Positions 21,950 to 32,752 of a stretch of DNA of 64,000 nucleotides are shown here, in pieces; position 1 is the first letter of the stretch, and every line of letters begins with the position of its first letter. The DNA comes from Penium margaritaceum. Taxonomy: Eukaryota > Streptophyta > Zygnematophyceae > Desmidiales > Peniaceae. Both the position numbers and the translations under genes were made by a program. The stretch is from NCBI GenBank assembly GCA_023375785.1, contig SZWC01003874.1, forward strand, positions 96,392 through 160,391, in the 5' to 3' direction. The notes under the pieces were generated by a model. It was not told where the DNA came from. It searched no databases and saw nothing but the letters and a program-made list of their open reading frames with translations.

Positions 21950-23060
21950 TCTTGAGATTTCTTATTGGTTTTGATATATGATGGTCGGTGCGTACAATGC
22001 ATCGTCACCATTCCAAGTAGCACCGCAATGCTTTGAACATGTACATGAATGCGGGCATTTTTTTCTCGTGTTCCACGTAGTTGAGTTCCGGTCCACACAG
22101 CTTTCGTGACATGTATGAAACCGGTTGTTCTCCACCGCAGTTGTCTTGGAGGAGAACAGGTCCGATTGCTTGATCGGACGCGTTGGCGGCCATGACGTTG
22201 TCCACCATTGGATCGACCAATCGTAAGCCTGGCGTCGAGGTCGGAGCGTTTATCAAAGAATTGAAAGCTTCTTGTATGCTATCCCCTTAATTCCACTTGG
22301 TGGTTTTACGCGTGAGATCAGATAGAGGAGTTGACACTCAAGCGTAGACCTTTTACGAATCGACAGTAGTAGTTACAGAAGCTTAAAAATACTTAGATGT
22401 CCCGAACCTTGGTCGGCGTCCAATCAGTAGTTGCCTCCATCTTTTTGGGGTCCATAGTGATCCGTCCACCGTCGATGATGTGGCCCAAAAACTCGATCGG
22501 ACAGTGACCGAAGCCAAATTTTGAGATTTTTCCGTGGAATTTCTCTCTTTGTAAAATGCCCAAAACTTTCTGGAGATGTCAGTTGTGCTCCTCCAGGGTG
22601 CGGCTGTACACCAAGGTGTCATCGAGATACACGACAACAAAGTCGTCAAGGTACGGGCAGAATACGTTGTTCATCGCCGCCATGAATGTTGTAGGAACGT
22701 TCATAACTCCAAAAGGCATGAACGTGAACTCAGCATGCCCATATCTGGTGCGGGATGCTGTCTCTTGACGTCCATTTCAGGTACGCGGATCTGATGATAA
22801 CCGTTGCGTAGGTCAAAATTAGTGAAAATTTGGGCCCCACAAATCGTTTGTGTACTCGCGGAAGAGGGTGGCGGTTTTTTATGGTTATGTCATTCAATGC
22901 TCGGTAGTCCACGAACATCCTCGTCTTCCCAGTTTTCTTTTTCACAAAAAGTACAGGTGTTGTATAGGACGACGTGGAGAATCTCATGGACCCCTGACTG
23001 AGCATCTCGTCCAGCTGTTTTTTTTCTAGTCGGTCAGCTCGTAGTTGCTCATCCAATAGG
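21950..23060 (-). pseudogene. C1 reverse transcriptase and RNase H (broken)
   Basis: RT motifs: [68 protein letters not shown] (catalytic Y-L-D-D kept, about 22,616-22,632), IEFLGHIIDGGRITMDPKK, then NYYCRFVKGL. RNase H: ASDQAIGPVLLQDN, PVSYMSRKL, ELNYVEHEKKM. Stops include TGA at the Arg of EEHNRHLQ, TAA at the expected Gln of VRDIQVFL (22,393-22,395) and frame changes near 22,770 and 22,320. Confidence 0.85.
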
Positions 23061-23096
23061 TCCCTTTCACCATCAGTCTACTCTCTAGCTTCACGT

Positions 23097-24932
23097 CTAT
23101 CTGGTGGTTGACGTTTTTTTGCGGGAGGAGCTCTCGAGGCAGCTCTTTGGAAAAAAAACCCCTTCAAAATCCTCAATGAGCAGTGCAAACTCCTCCGGAA
23201 CAATTGTGAACCTTTCAGATGTCGAGGCGGAGGTGGTCGCCTCGGCTGCTGCAACTTCTTTCGCTTCCCCTGTGTCAACGTGGACTAGCCACGCTTGAGC
23301 TCCACGTTGTAGATATCTCTTGGCCACGTCCAGAGATATCGGTTGCAGGTTTTTGGCTGCTGCAACTTGCTCTGCTGCTTCCACCTCCGCTGCTTCCTAT
23401 AACCGCTGTTGCGTTGTGGGTTGCTCAACCAGAGGCAGATGTTGTTTTTTGCCATTGATACTGACTAACCCACTGCTCCAGTCCACCGGCGGATTGTGCC
23501 GGTACACGAAATCTCGTCCAAGGATGATTTTGTGGTTGCCCATTGGCCAAGTTCTCGAGACGGTTACGTCGTGCAGATCTCCAATTTGTAGTTGGAGAGG
23601 TTCGCGAAATCGACAAATCTACAGTCGTCCGTTGACGGTTGTTCCTTCAAATACCCTGGTTCGGTCTAAGAACCCAGCTTCTAAATCATGTCTTTGAGAA
23701 GTTCCTCCGTCTAGTAGTGGCGGTACCGTTCTGTGACTTAAACAACCCCTCGGTTGTACTTGTAGTAGTATTGCCGGTTGGTCGTCCTCGTACTGTCATC
23801 GAACTTTTCGATCTCAGGAACCCTTGTCTGCGGTGGTGTGAGCCGCTCAGATGGGCGATCGGCTGGCGCAGACTTTTTGGACTGGACAAGAGTCTCGCTG
23901 TCTACTCCGGTCCTTTGCCGTTTCCCAACTCGTGAGTTTTTTTTCTGCAGCTTTCCCCCAATTGGTTTTCTACTGCCGTTACCAACAATCGCATGAAATG
24001 TGCCCTGGCTTCGTGCAAGTCCACTAAAGCGTTGATGGAATGCGTCAATCTCCATCAGCGATAAGGTTTCCACCGACTGTGACTTCCCTCCACCACAGTA
24101 AGAATTGTGGCCTTGGGGTCGCCAACCGTTGGATTCCTGAATCAAAGCATTGTATGCGACCATGTCAATGCGATCGGCTGCTGCGAGCATTTGCGTAAGG
24201 TCTTCCTGGATTCCAAAAATGGTGATTGCTCGCCAAATGTTTTGTTTGAGGCCGTTGTAGTAGTAGAACCAGAGTTCGTCAAGGGCGAGGTTGTTGCCTG
24301 TAATTTTTTTTGTAGAGACTCTGCATGTACTCTGTCACGCTGGCATATATGACCAATCACCTCACACCTGAAACTGTGAATTGACAAGTGTATTGAGAAG
24401 TGAACATATCAGTGAACACTGAATTCTAACAAAAACTAGTACATTGTACATATAATCCATAATAAGTAACACCTCGGACCTTGAATGTATATCTCGGCTC
24501 CAATTACATGGATTGATGTTGATGATTTCTTAAGAATGTTTGCACATGGCTCCGGTGGATCAAAGTTTCATGCTATGTCGGATTGATCTCCTCTTGAATA
24601 TTCCTCTTAAAAACACTGTCTCACAAACACATGAAATTTGAAGATCCTTTACACCGCGTTGAGTTGTAGAAGCAGATTTGCGGTGAGGCTGTGGAATCCC
24701 AACAATTTGTGGTACAAATCCTCGTTGATGCGAGCTTGTTGGCTGGTGTCTCGCATCGCGCCAGAACTGTCCCGGTAGGCAGCGGAGGATGTGAAGGACT
24801 CGCCGCGCCCGAGGGGTCCACCACCGGGTTGGCCTTCAGGGTCGTCTGTACTGTGCCATTCGAAACATATTTTTCCACTGCTGCTTGGTTCTCCTGAAGA
24901 GCGTCGTTGTTTGTGTGCTGCTGATCCTCCAT
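23097..24932 (-). pseudogene. C1 gag and protease region (broken)
   Basis: Minus-strand pieces: MEDQQHTNNDALQENQAAVE (24,932), MLAAADRIDMVAYNALIQES (24,190, capsid end), and a pre-RT spacer RFTIVPEEFALLIEDFEGVF (before 23,160). No intact zinc knuckle or protease DTG/DSG motif could be placed. The assignment rests on position between the 5' LTR and RT. Confidence 0.6.
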
Positions 24933-25099
24933 CGCCGGAGTCTTGGCCGGTTACTGCTGCTCGTCGCAGGGTGCGCTCGCTCCGTTCACTGTTGTCGTCG
25001 TGAGGCCTGCATTTTTCTTAACGGTAGAGATGCACTGAAAACTCATGCAAAGCTGTCACCTGGTAATTAATACGTCAGCTACTCCTCCAGCGCTGTTGT

Positions 25100-25111
25100 G
25101 CTCTAATACCA
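25100..25111 (-). other. C1 primer-binding site
   Basis: GCTCTAATACCA, complement TGGTATTAGAGC, is one C-to-T change from the initiator tRNA-Met site and lies 2 bases from the LTR at 25,114. Confidence 0.8.
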
Positions 25112-25113
25112 AG

Positions 25114-25641
25114 TGTTACTCCGAGAGGAACGTAGTTGGTTCAGAGAGATGAGGTACGAAGCTGTAGACGATTCGAGGAATTGGGACGAATGGATAATTT
25201 GTACTAAGCAGTAAATGTACTTTGATGACAAGTGTCGGATAAGTCGAGCACATATATACAATGACGATAGTCACAAGGCATATGTTAGGTCTTTGGCGCT
25301 CGAGCCAAGCGACGCGTGCGAGGTCGCGCCATGAGTGATCGCTTTAAAAAGCTCCGCCGAGAAATTGGGGGTTTGAGAATATCGAGGCGCGGTTTTATAG
25401 AAGTCCAGAACCATGAAGAAGTCGACCGAACAGTATCTAAATATCGATACAGTTCATGATACTTGTAACGACAACTCAAAAAGTGGTCGAAGTTGTCAGA
25501 ATTTTCTGCAACGGAACATCAGAGGTTGGGGCAGGTGGCCAAAGTTACCTTGGCCGATCGCCGTAGGTCGATGCATGGTGGGCTATAAATGTAAGGACAA
25601 AAATGCCCACTCGGAGACTCGTACATGTCAGGGAAGTAACA
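25114..25641 (-). repeat. C1 5' LTR
   Basis: Starts TGTTAC and ends GTAACA on the plus strand; pairs with 19,925-20,475. It contains GGCTATAAATG at about 25,584, a plausible TATA-like element on the plus strand only; the minus-strand promoter is not evident. Confidence 0.9.
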
Positions 25642-26985
25642 ATGGGGAGAGACCGGTAGAAGCAATGCATGAGGAAACATACACAGTAACAGAAGTATCA
25701 ATAGCAAGGCGGAACTCCTTTATAAGAGGGAATATCCAAGAGAGGTGTCGGGGTGAACCACAGAGGCAGCAATGGAAGAGGCAGTGGTGGTGAGCCCAAG
25801 GGCCCAAAGCTCGGGTCCACCAGAGACATTAGCTCGGGGAGGGGAGGGGTCCATCTTCAGTAGGGGAGTGGTGCAATCCCATGAGGTCCACTACATGATC
25901 ACCAGTGCTGGGAACAGAAGGGGCAGATGCATGAGAGTGAGCAGGAAGAGGATGGGATTGGGAGGGAAGGGCCCAAAGCCGACCAACACGGACATACGGG
26001 GACACAACAGGAGGCACAGGGGCAACAACAGAGGGTGTGGCAGGCCGCACAGTGGGCGTAGACGAGATGGGAGAAGGGTCATCCGGGACATGAGGAGGAG
26101 ACGCAAGAGGCACCCGTGGTATGGGAGAGGAGCCACCCGTGGGCGAGACAATGGGTGAGGACGAGAGGGGCAAAGGAGACGAGCTCCGAGGAGAAACAAC
26201 AGGAGTGCAAGTGATGGACAAAGGAGAAGCATTGCCCGCCAGACCTCGCACCAAGGGGACAATAGCAGGCCCACCAAACACTCGAAGGCCAAAACCTCCC
26301 CCAAGCCGAGAGAGCGGGGCGAGAGATGGAGCGGAGGACTGGGAAAGCCGAGGCGAGTCACGTTCACACAGATGCTCAAAGAAGAGAGCATCTCAAGATT
26401 CAAGGTCACGACACAAAACAGGGCACAAAAGTGCCAGGCTTTGGAGAAAGAAGGGAGACCAAAAAAGATACAAAGACGACTGTGAGGAAAAGGTTCTTGC
26501 CACGAATATCGGCAAGGGAGCCAAACAGAGGCGTCAGAGCCCCACATACTAGCAAGAAGAAGATCAGCCCGACGACGGGTCCAACATTCAAACGGTGTGA
26601 CAGGACGAGGTGGAGGACAATGGGGAACACTGTTCCACACCCAGGTCATGCACTACCTTGCCTCATAGGCAAAGAGAGGAGATTGACCCGAGGCTGAGAG
26701 GAGGGAGCAAACACCATCAGTCAGGGTCCGGTTCAGCATTCAGACACGCCATTTTTTTGTATGGTGTGGACGACTCCATGCGCACGCCATGGGACTCAAG
26801 GAAGCGGAGGGTGGGACCAAAAAACTCACCACCCCGGTCACAGCGAAAGACACACAGTTGACGCAAACATGCACGTGCCGGTTGAAACTTTGAGGTGTGC
26901 CAGCAACATCCCTCCCTCCCCCTCCTTGCCATCTGACTGTATAAGTAGAGTCACACTCTCCCAAGAGGGTAGCAACCTCTCTTCT
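25642..26985 (-). pseudogene. H1 copia integrase and linker (broken, 5'-truncated)
   Basis: Minus-strand integrase core with FRCDRGGEFFGPTLRFLESH (compare M1 FRSDRGGEFLGTTSRFLESH), then after a frameshift YMTWVWNSVPHCPPPRPVTP-type sequence and FSKAWHF. A Ser/Pro-rich linker ends in SPYVRVGRLWALPSQSHP. The gene resumes at 19,924 beyond C1. Upstream of 26,985 there is no further copia sequence, so protease, gag and the 5' LTR of H1 are gone. Confidence 0.85.
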
Positions 26986-26989
26986 CACA

Positions 26990-27660
26990 ACCGGATATGA
27001 TCTGATGCCTTGAATCTAACTAGAAAAATACGATTTCTACCCGTGGGACCAAAACACTTACTAACTTGTCCATGCTGCCAAGATTCATATGACGTAGAAT
27101 CTACACGCAAACACGGCTACGAAAGACAAAGGCATCTCCCACACAGAAGAAAAAGCTCGCATGGTTTGTAACCTCTACAGTTGAACCACATGTCTAATTT
27201 GGGAGTCGGTTGTGTTCCTTGGCTATCACATTTACTGAGTAGGTACAAATGGAGGCCAATTCATGAGGGATGGGGAAACCACTAAGTACAATGTCGAATC
27301 AGCCTCATAAAGGTCACCACAAAGAAAGACCCCGTTTCATTCACTTTACAGAAACATGTCCCGTCCAATCAACCATTTGTGACTGTTTCTGAGTCTAGAA
27401 GTGAACATGCTTTCTCTATGCACACACATTTTCAGGTGAAATCCTTTTGGGTGATTTGTCAGAAATGGTCTCCCAACACGATCTGGGTGAAAGTTACGTT
27501 TTGGACAACCAAGATGCTTTTCTGAAGCAAACTTCAGTCTTGTGCTCTTAGAACAAAACATGCGTTGAACTTTGGCTTGAATTACTTTTAGGGTGAAATA
27601 GCTCAGATACCCATCAAACGCATAGTGTGACTCTGATCCGCCCAGCACCGGCAGAAAAAA
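26990..27660. other. No gene seen
   Basis: AT-richer, non-repetitive sequence. Short open frames on the minus strand (for example 27,741-27,346) have no recognisable motif. No transposon similarity found. Confidence 0.5.
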
Positions 27661-27780
27661 TACCTGATAAGCCCAGTCCGAAATCATGCCCGCTCGCGGC
27701 ATGCGTCGACGCCCGAGCAAAAAAAAACTCGTCATGGCCATCCGGCCGATCGACGGCCGACGACGAGAGGTCCCACTCGT

Positions 27781-28218
27781 ACCTCGCCAGCCGTCGATCA
27801 GCCAATGCTCGATCGACGGCTTGCGAGGTCCACGATCAGCGACTTTAGTCGCTGATCGTCGATCGGCTAAAGTCCTCGATCATGAGGGTGACTCCAGAAA
27901 TCCAGCATCGGCTGAAGGAAAACAGAAAACAAACACAAGACGTTTAGCCTACAAACCGTTGGTTGAAGCAAGAAACCTTGAACAAACTAATTCCGTATGA
28001 CTTCCGAAGGGTTTGGGTTTTATTTTTTAACTGGCACCTGCCGGGCCCCGCGGTAGCGGGGCCCGGCAGGTGCCCGCGCAACGCATGGGCAGTCTCGAAC
28101 TCCCCACAAATGTTATGAAAACCTGTGCAGAAAGTGTCACAAACCCCACCTTTTCGGGGTTTGTGATACTTGCGGATGAGGCATCATGTCATGCGTCGAC
28201 GACGCATGACATGGTGCC
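27781..28218. repeat. Cluster of five long hairpins
   Basis: Five inverted repeats in 440 bp. (1) 27,781-27,829, 19-nt arms with one mismatch, 11-nt loop. (2) 27,832-27,859, ACGATCAGCGAC arms, perfect, TTTA loop. (3) 28,033-28,074, arms GGCACCTGCCGGGCCCCGC, 19 bp perfect, GGTA loop. (4) 28,134-28,169, 14-bp arms with one G-T pair, 8-nt loop. (5) 28,180-28,218, 19-bp arms with one T-G pair around a single central base. No open frame explains them and none is followed by a T-run. Confidence 0.85.
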
Positions 28219-28481
28219 TCGACATAGACGATTTTCTTTTTTCATTGTTACTGGCCTGGCGGTCGCGGCGTCAGACGGGTAGTTGGGTTATTTTTCGCTC
28301 GACGACTGGCGAATGAGCTAAATAGTTCCAAAAACTGGGTATATGGTGACCGAACCCTTACTTTTATTGTGTGTCAAACCCAATTCACGGTCGAATATAG
28401 AACCTTGCCTCCAAATGCACAGGCTGGATGCATTTTTATATTGATTGGAAGGTTGGAGGGGGGGGGAGGGGGGGGGGGGGG

Positions 28482-28569
28482 NNNNNNNNNNNNNNNNNNN
28501 NNNNNNNNNNNNNNNNNNNNNNNNNNNNNNNNNNNNNNNNNNNNNNNNNNNNNNNNNNNNNNNNNNNNN
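28482..28569. other. Assembly gap (88 N)
   Basis: Run of N preceded by a G homopolymer-rich stretch (28,450-28,481), a typical sequencing stall. True length unknown. Confidence 0.95.
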
Positions 28570-30230
28570 GTGGTGCATTGGTAAGACTCTTCCCACACGG
28601 ACCTTTCCTGTGTAATAGGTGTTTCGAGGATGAAAACTGTGTGCATGTATTTTAACAAAGGCATGTACAACTGTGTGTGAAGTTGATGAGTCTTTGGATA
28701 AAAACCATCCATGGTTTTTAGTATAGGACAGAACCAAATAAGGAAAATGAGCAGTTCAACATACAAAACAACAAGAGCTAGAAAAATGCCCGTCTTTCGG
28801 TTATTTTGATTTCTCATCCCTAAATCGAACGACCGCGTTTTGGCCGCCGGACACGCCAATGCGCATGCTTCATGGTGAGCTCCACCACCATGGTTGTGTT
28901 GTGGCATGAGTGACTTTTGCAGCAGATCCATGACTTGATCAGTTCGCCTCCATCTCACCCAACCAGCACCCTCATCCACATCACCCTCATCCGTAGCACA
29001 GCCCGAGTGGTTGGCTAGTATTCTGCACGTCATGCATTGGCATGACATGCAGTTTGACAGCTGTGCGCTTCTTCTCTGTGGGGGTTGACCCCAGATCTCA
29101 GAGTCATGACGTTATGTTCTCACCTTGGCATGTGTCTCTGATGCATTGATACCAGAGGACATCCTTTGGAAACACATTAGGAAATTCTGAATTTTGGGCG
29201 TGAAGACATGCTGTGACACGTGGTCGTGTCTGGGTTCAATTCAAGCCCTGGGCTGGCTGGAGCAGCCTCCAAAGCTCAGAGTACATGGCACCACGCTTCA
29301 GTGAAGCTTTCACCCTTGGTCAGTGTTTCTCGGTTAAACATGTGCGCAAAAAGCTGCTTTGCCAACATTTCTGATAGCTCATGCAGACTTTCCCACGATC
29401 TGACACATCGTTAGAGAGATTCATTGTTTCTTGAGATGTTTTTTTTTTTTATGGAAATGTGGAGACTGTGTTTCCATGGATGGCACATGCACAACTCAAA
29501 AGAATAGCGTCTCACGGAGACATTGTTTCAGATCGGCATCGCAGCCCTGCCCAGTGCTTCGTTTCCATGGCCTTGCACAGCTCACACAACACAGCACATG
29601 CCACGCAGTGTCTGTCTTATAATTTCTGAAAACTTGTTCAAACACCTCCAAGTTTCTGCACTGGCTGCACTTCTCTCCACTGGTGCAGAGTTGCAGGCCC
29701 CTTCTTTGCACATCCACAGCCACCGATCTAGGCCTCAGAAAGCATTTCACGAGCATCAAGGACACCGTTTCTAAACATAGCCCCTTATAGCGCCTTACTT
29801 CAGAAGCAAAAGTTGAAGCACGATACTCGACTTGAAACGTGCAAGTAGTTTGTGAGGTCAAGAACTTTCGGTCACGTTTCTTGCAACTCATCTTAGATTT
29901 GCATTCTGACTGGGTTTTGTTTCAAAGGCATGTTTGGACCACCATCACACTTTTTACAAAAACACAAAGCCATTCTTTTCTCTAAAAATGGCAGGCTCCT
30001 GAGCCACATGCATGGTCTGCGATGACTCCTACTGTTAAAGCTCATGTTGAAGCCCACCAGAGGCCAGTCAAGCACCAGAATTTTACCAGACATGTCGAGC
30101 AGAGGAAAGGGCGAGTAGAAAAGAATCAAGTAAATATACACATTAATAATGAGAGACCTGAATGCCAGGCCCACATAACATAGTCCTAAGACAACACAAA
30201 GAGCCTTCATAAACAGGGATTCCATTTTCT
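28570..30230. other. No gene seen; region downstream of the kinase gene
   Basis: Unique-looking sequence without transposon motifs. A minus-strand open frame (29,048 into the gap) has one hydrophobic stretch (FLALVVLYVELLIFLIWF) but no recognised domain, and its end is only open because of the N run. The part next to 30,230 presumably holds the kinase 3' untranslated region; no definite poly(A) signal is assigned. Confidence 0.4.
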
Positions 30231-31402
30231 TCAGTACCACGAGCACTCAACTCCCGAGGCACAGTGCTCCACACTCAACAGCGGATGTGTGAGGAGCTCT
30301 GCGGCGGTGGGTCGTCTCTCAGGATTCACGTTCAGCATCTGCCGCAGCAGAGTCTTCACCGCCACTGGAACTCCCTTCCATGCGTCGCTGTCAAAGGGGA
30401 CAGTGCAGCTGTGCTTGTGCTCGCTGTCGCAGTAAAACTGATCCGGAGGCAGCTCTCCACACAGCAGGCAGTAAAGGCAGATACCCAAAGACCAGATGTC
30501 TGCCGCCTTGCCATACGGATTACTACCAGTGGCACAACAGCAATCACCTTCCCTGTACCACACCTGCCTGACTTCTGGGGCCATGTAAGGCTCTGTGCCA
30601 CCCACCCACTTGTCTTTGAACTGTGCCGACTCCGAGTCAGCAACCACCATCCCAAAGTCGCTCAGCTTCACCAATCCATCCTGAAACACCACCACGTCCC
30701 TCCCCTTGCTTCGAATGACACGCGGCTTCCCCACCAGCAAGAAGTTGGCCAGCTTCACATCCATGTGGCACAGGTCCTTGTCATGGGCGTCCTTTACGCC
30801 CAATGCCATCTGGCGAGCAAGCCCTAACGCTTCCACCACTGGAAGCCCGTTCTTCCTTGACCTACGCGAAAACCGACTCCGGCGCACGTCCTCCAAAGGC
30901 CTCTGCCTGGCTTCAAAGTAAGCCATGACGTCGCCATTGTCACAGTACGGCATCTCCATGCATGCTTCCCCACCCTTGCAGTAGATTGCCTCTCCAATCA
31001 TTACATGCAGGGACTCCCTCAACTTGATAGCTGCATCGTACTCCATCCGCACCCTCTGAGCGTCTCGAGAATCCGTGACATCCATGAACTTGTATGACTT
31101 CATCGCCTTTGTGACTGGATCAACACCCTTGAACACCTTGCCAAAGCTACCCTCCCCAATCTGCGTCAGCAACCCCTTTTCCCTCATCACAAAGGGTTGT
31201 GCTTCGTCGTCTGAATGTGCAACATGAATGCGTCTATGAGGAAACTCCTGGACGGAGTCCGATGCCGATGAACCTGAGGAAGTCGATATTGATGAGTCCG
31301 CCTCCAGAAACGCTGTTGAGGATGAAGACGAGATTGAAGCAGTGCTGACTGTACTGGAGCGAGATGCAGGCGTTTCTGATTTTCCTCCTGCGTGCAGTGA
31401 AC
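30231..31402 (-). other. Kinase exon 2 (linker plus whole kinase domain)
   Basis: Acceptor TGATTCTGATTGTGTTTCAG at 31,403 opens the exon. The frame runs without a stop from the acceptor to TGA at 30,231. The first two bases, GT, complete a Gly codon with the G at the end of exon 1. Confidence 0.8.
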
Positions 31403-32752
31403 CTGAAACACAATCAGAATCAAATCAGAAGAGATGGCACATGATTTGTCATGAAAAAGGCTAAGGAACAGTGGAGGGTAAAGGATTTTTCATGGGAAAT
31501 GGGCTCCAAGACAGAAGCTAAGGCACCTAAGGCACCTAGCCTTAGGTGCCTTAGGTACCTTGGCTTTATCATCCCGGCTGATGAGAAGAGAGAAGTTTTT
31601 CCCCGCTCCTATCAGTCCTAGACTTTGTCAGTTTTGTGCTACTACGTGTTTGATTAGCAGATGAATGTGGAGGAAAGGAAGAGAAAGATTTACTTAATGT
31701 GCCTGGAGGGTTGGGAAATGATGGACTCATGCCCGCCCGATGCTCTGAAAGCGTAGAGATTCGAGAGGAACAAGAAGGGCGTGAGTGTCATTGCAGCATC
31801 ACTGCTTACCAATATCAGCAGCCAAAGGCAAGGATCCTACAGGTGCAGACTCCGTTCGCCTCAGTTCTTGAAAAGCTGCAATGATAAGAGGGAGACGAAA
31901 CGAGCAGCATGTGTCAGGAGAATGTCATTGACAGAATGAAGGAAGCTATGCAATGGATAGCACAAGCACTTGTCCCCTAGACTTGGACGTCCAAAGTCTC
32001 TCTTACGTCCCACACAATGTTTCCAAACATCATGTTGCACAAGGTACCCCAAACTGAAACGGGGCTCACAACGCAGCTTGCGACTGACTGACAGTTATGT
32101 TGTTCTGAATGATGCCACCGCCATCAGGCAGTCTGCATTCCCCGCTTTTCCAAATTTAAGATCTAGGTTGCCCAGAGAAACACAATAGCGTACATTTCCG
32201 AGATCTTCGTTCAGTGGCCGTAGATGCCCTCCTGGCTGAAGATGTTCTTTCTGCCTTCTTATGTCCGGCACCTGCAATGACCAGCATGGTCGTGCATATT
32301 GAGATGCTCAGCTGGCAAGCCAGATGACCAAACAAAGGTTCAGCCAGTCAAGACCCATGCCATGTGATTGCCCAGATCTCGATTCCCTGGCAACCCGATG
32401 CCCAGAAGCTCACGGACAAACTGCGAAGAACACCAATGCTGGAATTGGTCGAGGTTAAAGTGGAACGAAAGAGAAGGATTTCGAATGAATCCAGGTCAAA
32501 GCAGCCAAGAGAGATGAAATCGAAAGGAACGCAAGCGCCAAGGCGGCAGCTTCTTGCACTTGGAGCAACGGAATGTGGAGACAGTGAATGACTCGTGCCT
32601 TTGAAGACAAACGTTTGGGAGAAGAAGGAAGCCGGCCTCTCACCTGGCTTCAATTTGCCGAGGCTGCCGAGCGCGACCAACGCAAATCGGATGTCCACGA
32701 TTGAAAGGGCGATGAGCACGACGAGCATGAGGGGAGACGCGGAGGCTGCCAT
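30231..32752 (-). CDS. Membrane-anchored protein kinase, two exons
   Basis: Predicted exons 32,752-32,644 and 31,402-30,231 (intron 32,643-31,403, GTGAGAGG...TGTTTCAG, phase 1) give 426 residues. Residues 8-32 are a hydrophobic segment (PLMLVVLIALSIVDIRFALV) followed by GKLK, so the kinase should face the cytosol. Residues 38-107 are a Ser-rich juxtamembrane linker. Kinase domain from about 115: P-loop GEGSFGKVFKG (119-129), Lys138 in AMK, catalytic loop HMDVKLAN (Asp251, Lys253, Asn256), DFG at 285-287, APE at 311-313, DIWSLG from 338. All catalytic residues are present; HMD instead of HRD makes it a non-RD kinase. Basic and Cys-rich inserts lie in the lobes. The ATG follows a TGA directly; alternatively exon 1 is an internal transmembrane exon starting after the AG of GGCAG (also phase 1). 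Confidence 0.75.
31518..31554. repeat. Perfect hairpin in the kinase intron
   Basis: Arms CTAAGGCACCTAAGG and CCTTAGGTGCCTTAG (15 bp, perfect) with a 7-nt loop; the arms themselves repeat CTAAGGCAC and related words. It could affect splicing or be a small transposon footprint. Confidence 0.8.

Larger units (their letters stand above)
19925..25641 (-). mobile_element. Ty3/gypsy chromovirus C1
   Basis: Minus-strand LTR element: LTRs 19,925-20,475 and 25,114-25,641 beginning TGTTA (the right copy ends TAACA), primer site 25,100-25,111, gag, protease region, RT, RNase H, integrase, chromodomain, purine tract. Order RT-RNaseH-integrase identifies the gypsy type, and the chromodomain identifies a chromovirus. 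Flanks GTGGG (19,920-19,924) and ATGGG (25,642-25,646) are a one-base-diverged target duplication inside H1. Many stops and frameshifts. Confidence 0.9.

Noticed and set aside
27346-27741. 131-codon minus-strand frame
   Set aside because: No motif, unusual composition and overlap with palindrome-rich DNA; nothing supports a gene.
28374-29048. Minus-strand frame with a hydrophobic segment and Cys-rich start
   Set aside because: It extends only through the N gap, has no recognised domain and no supporting splice sites.
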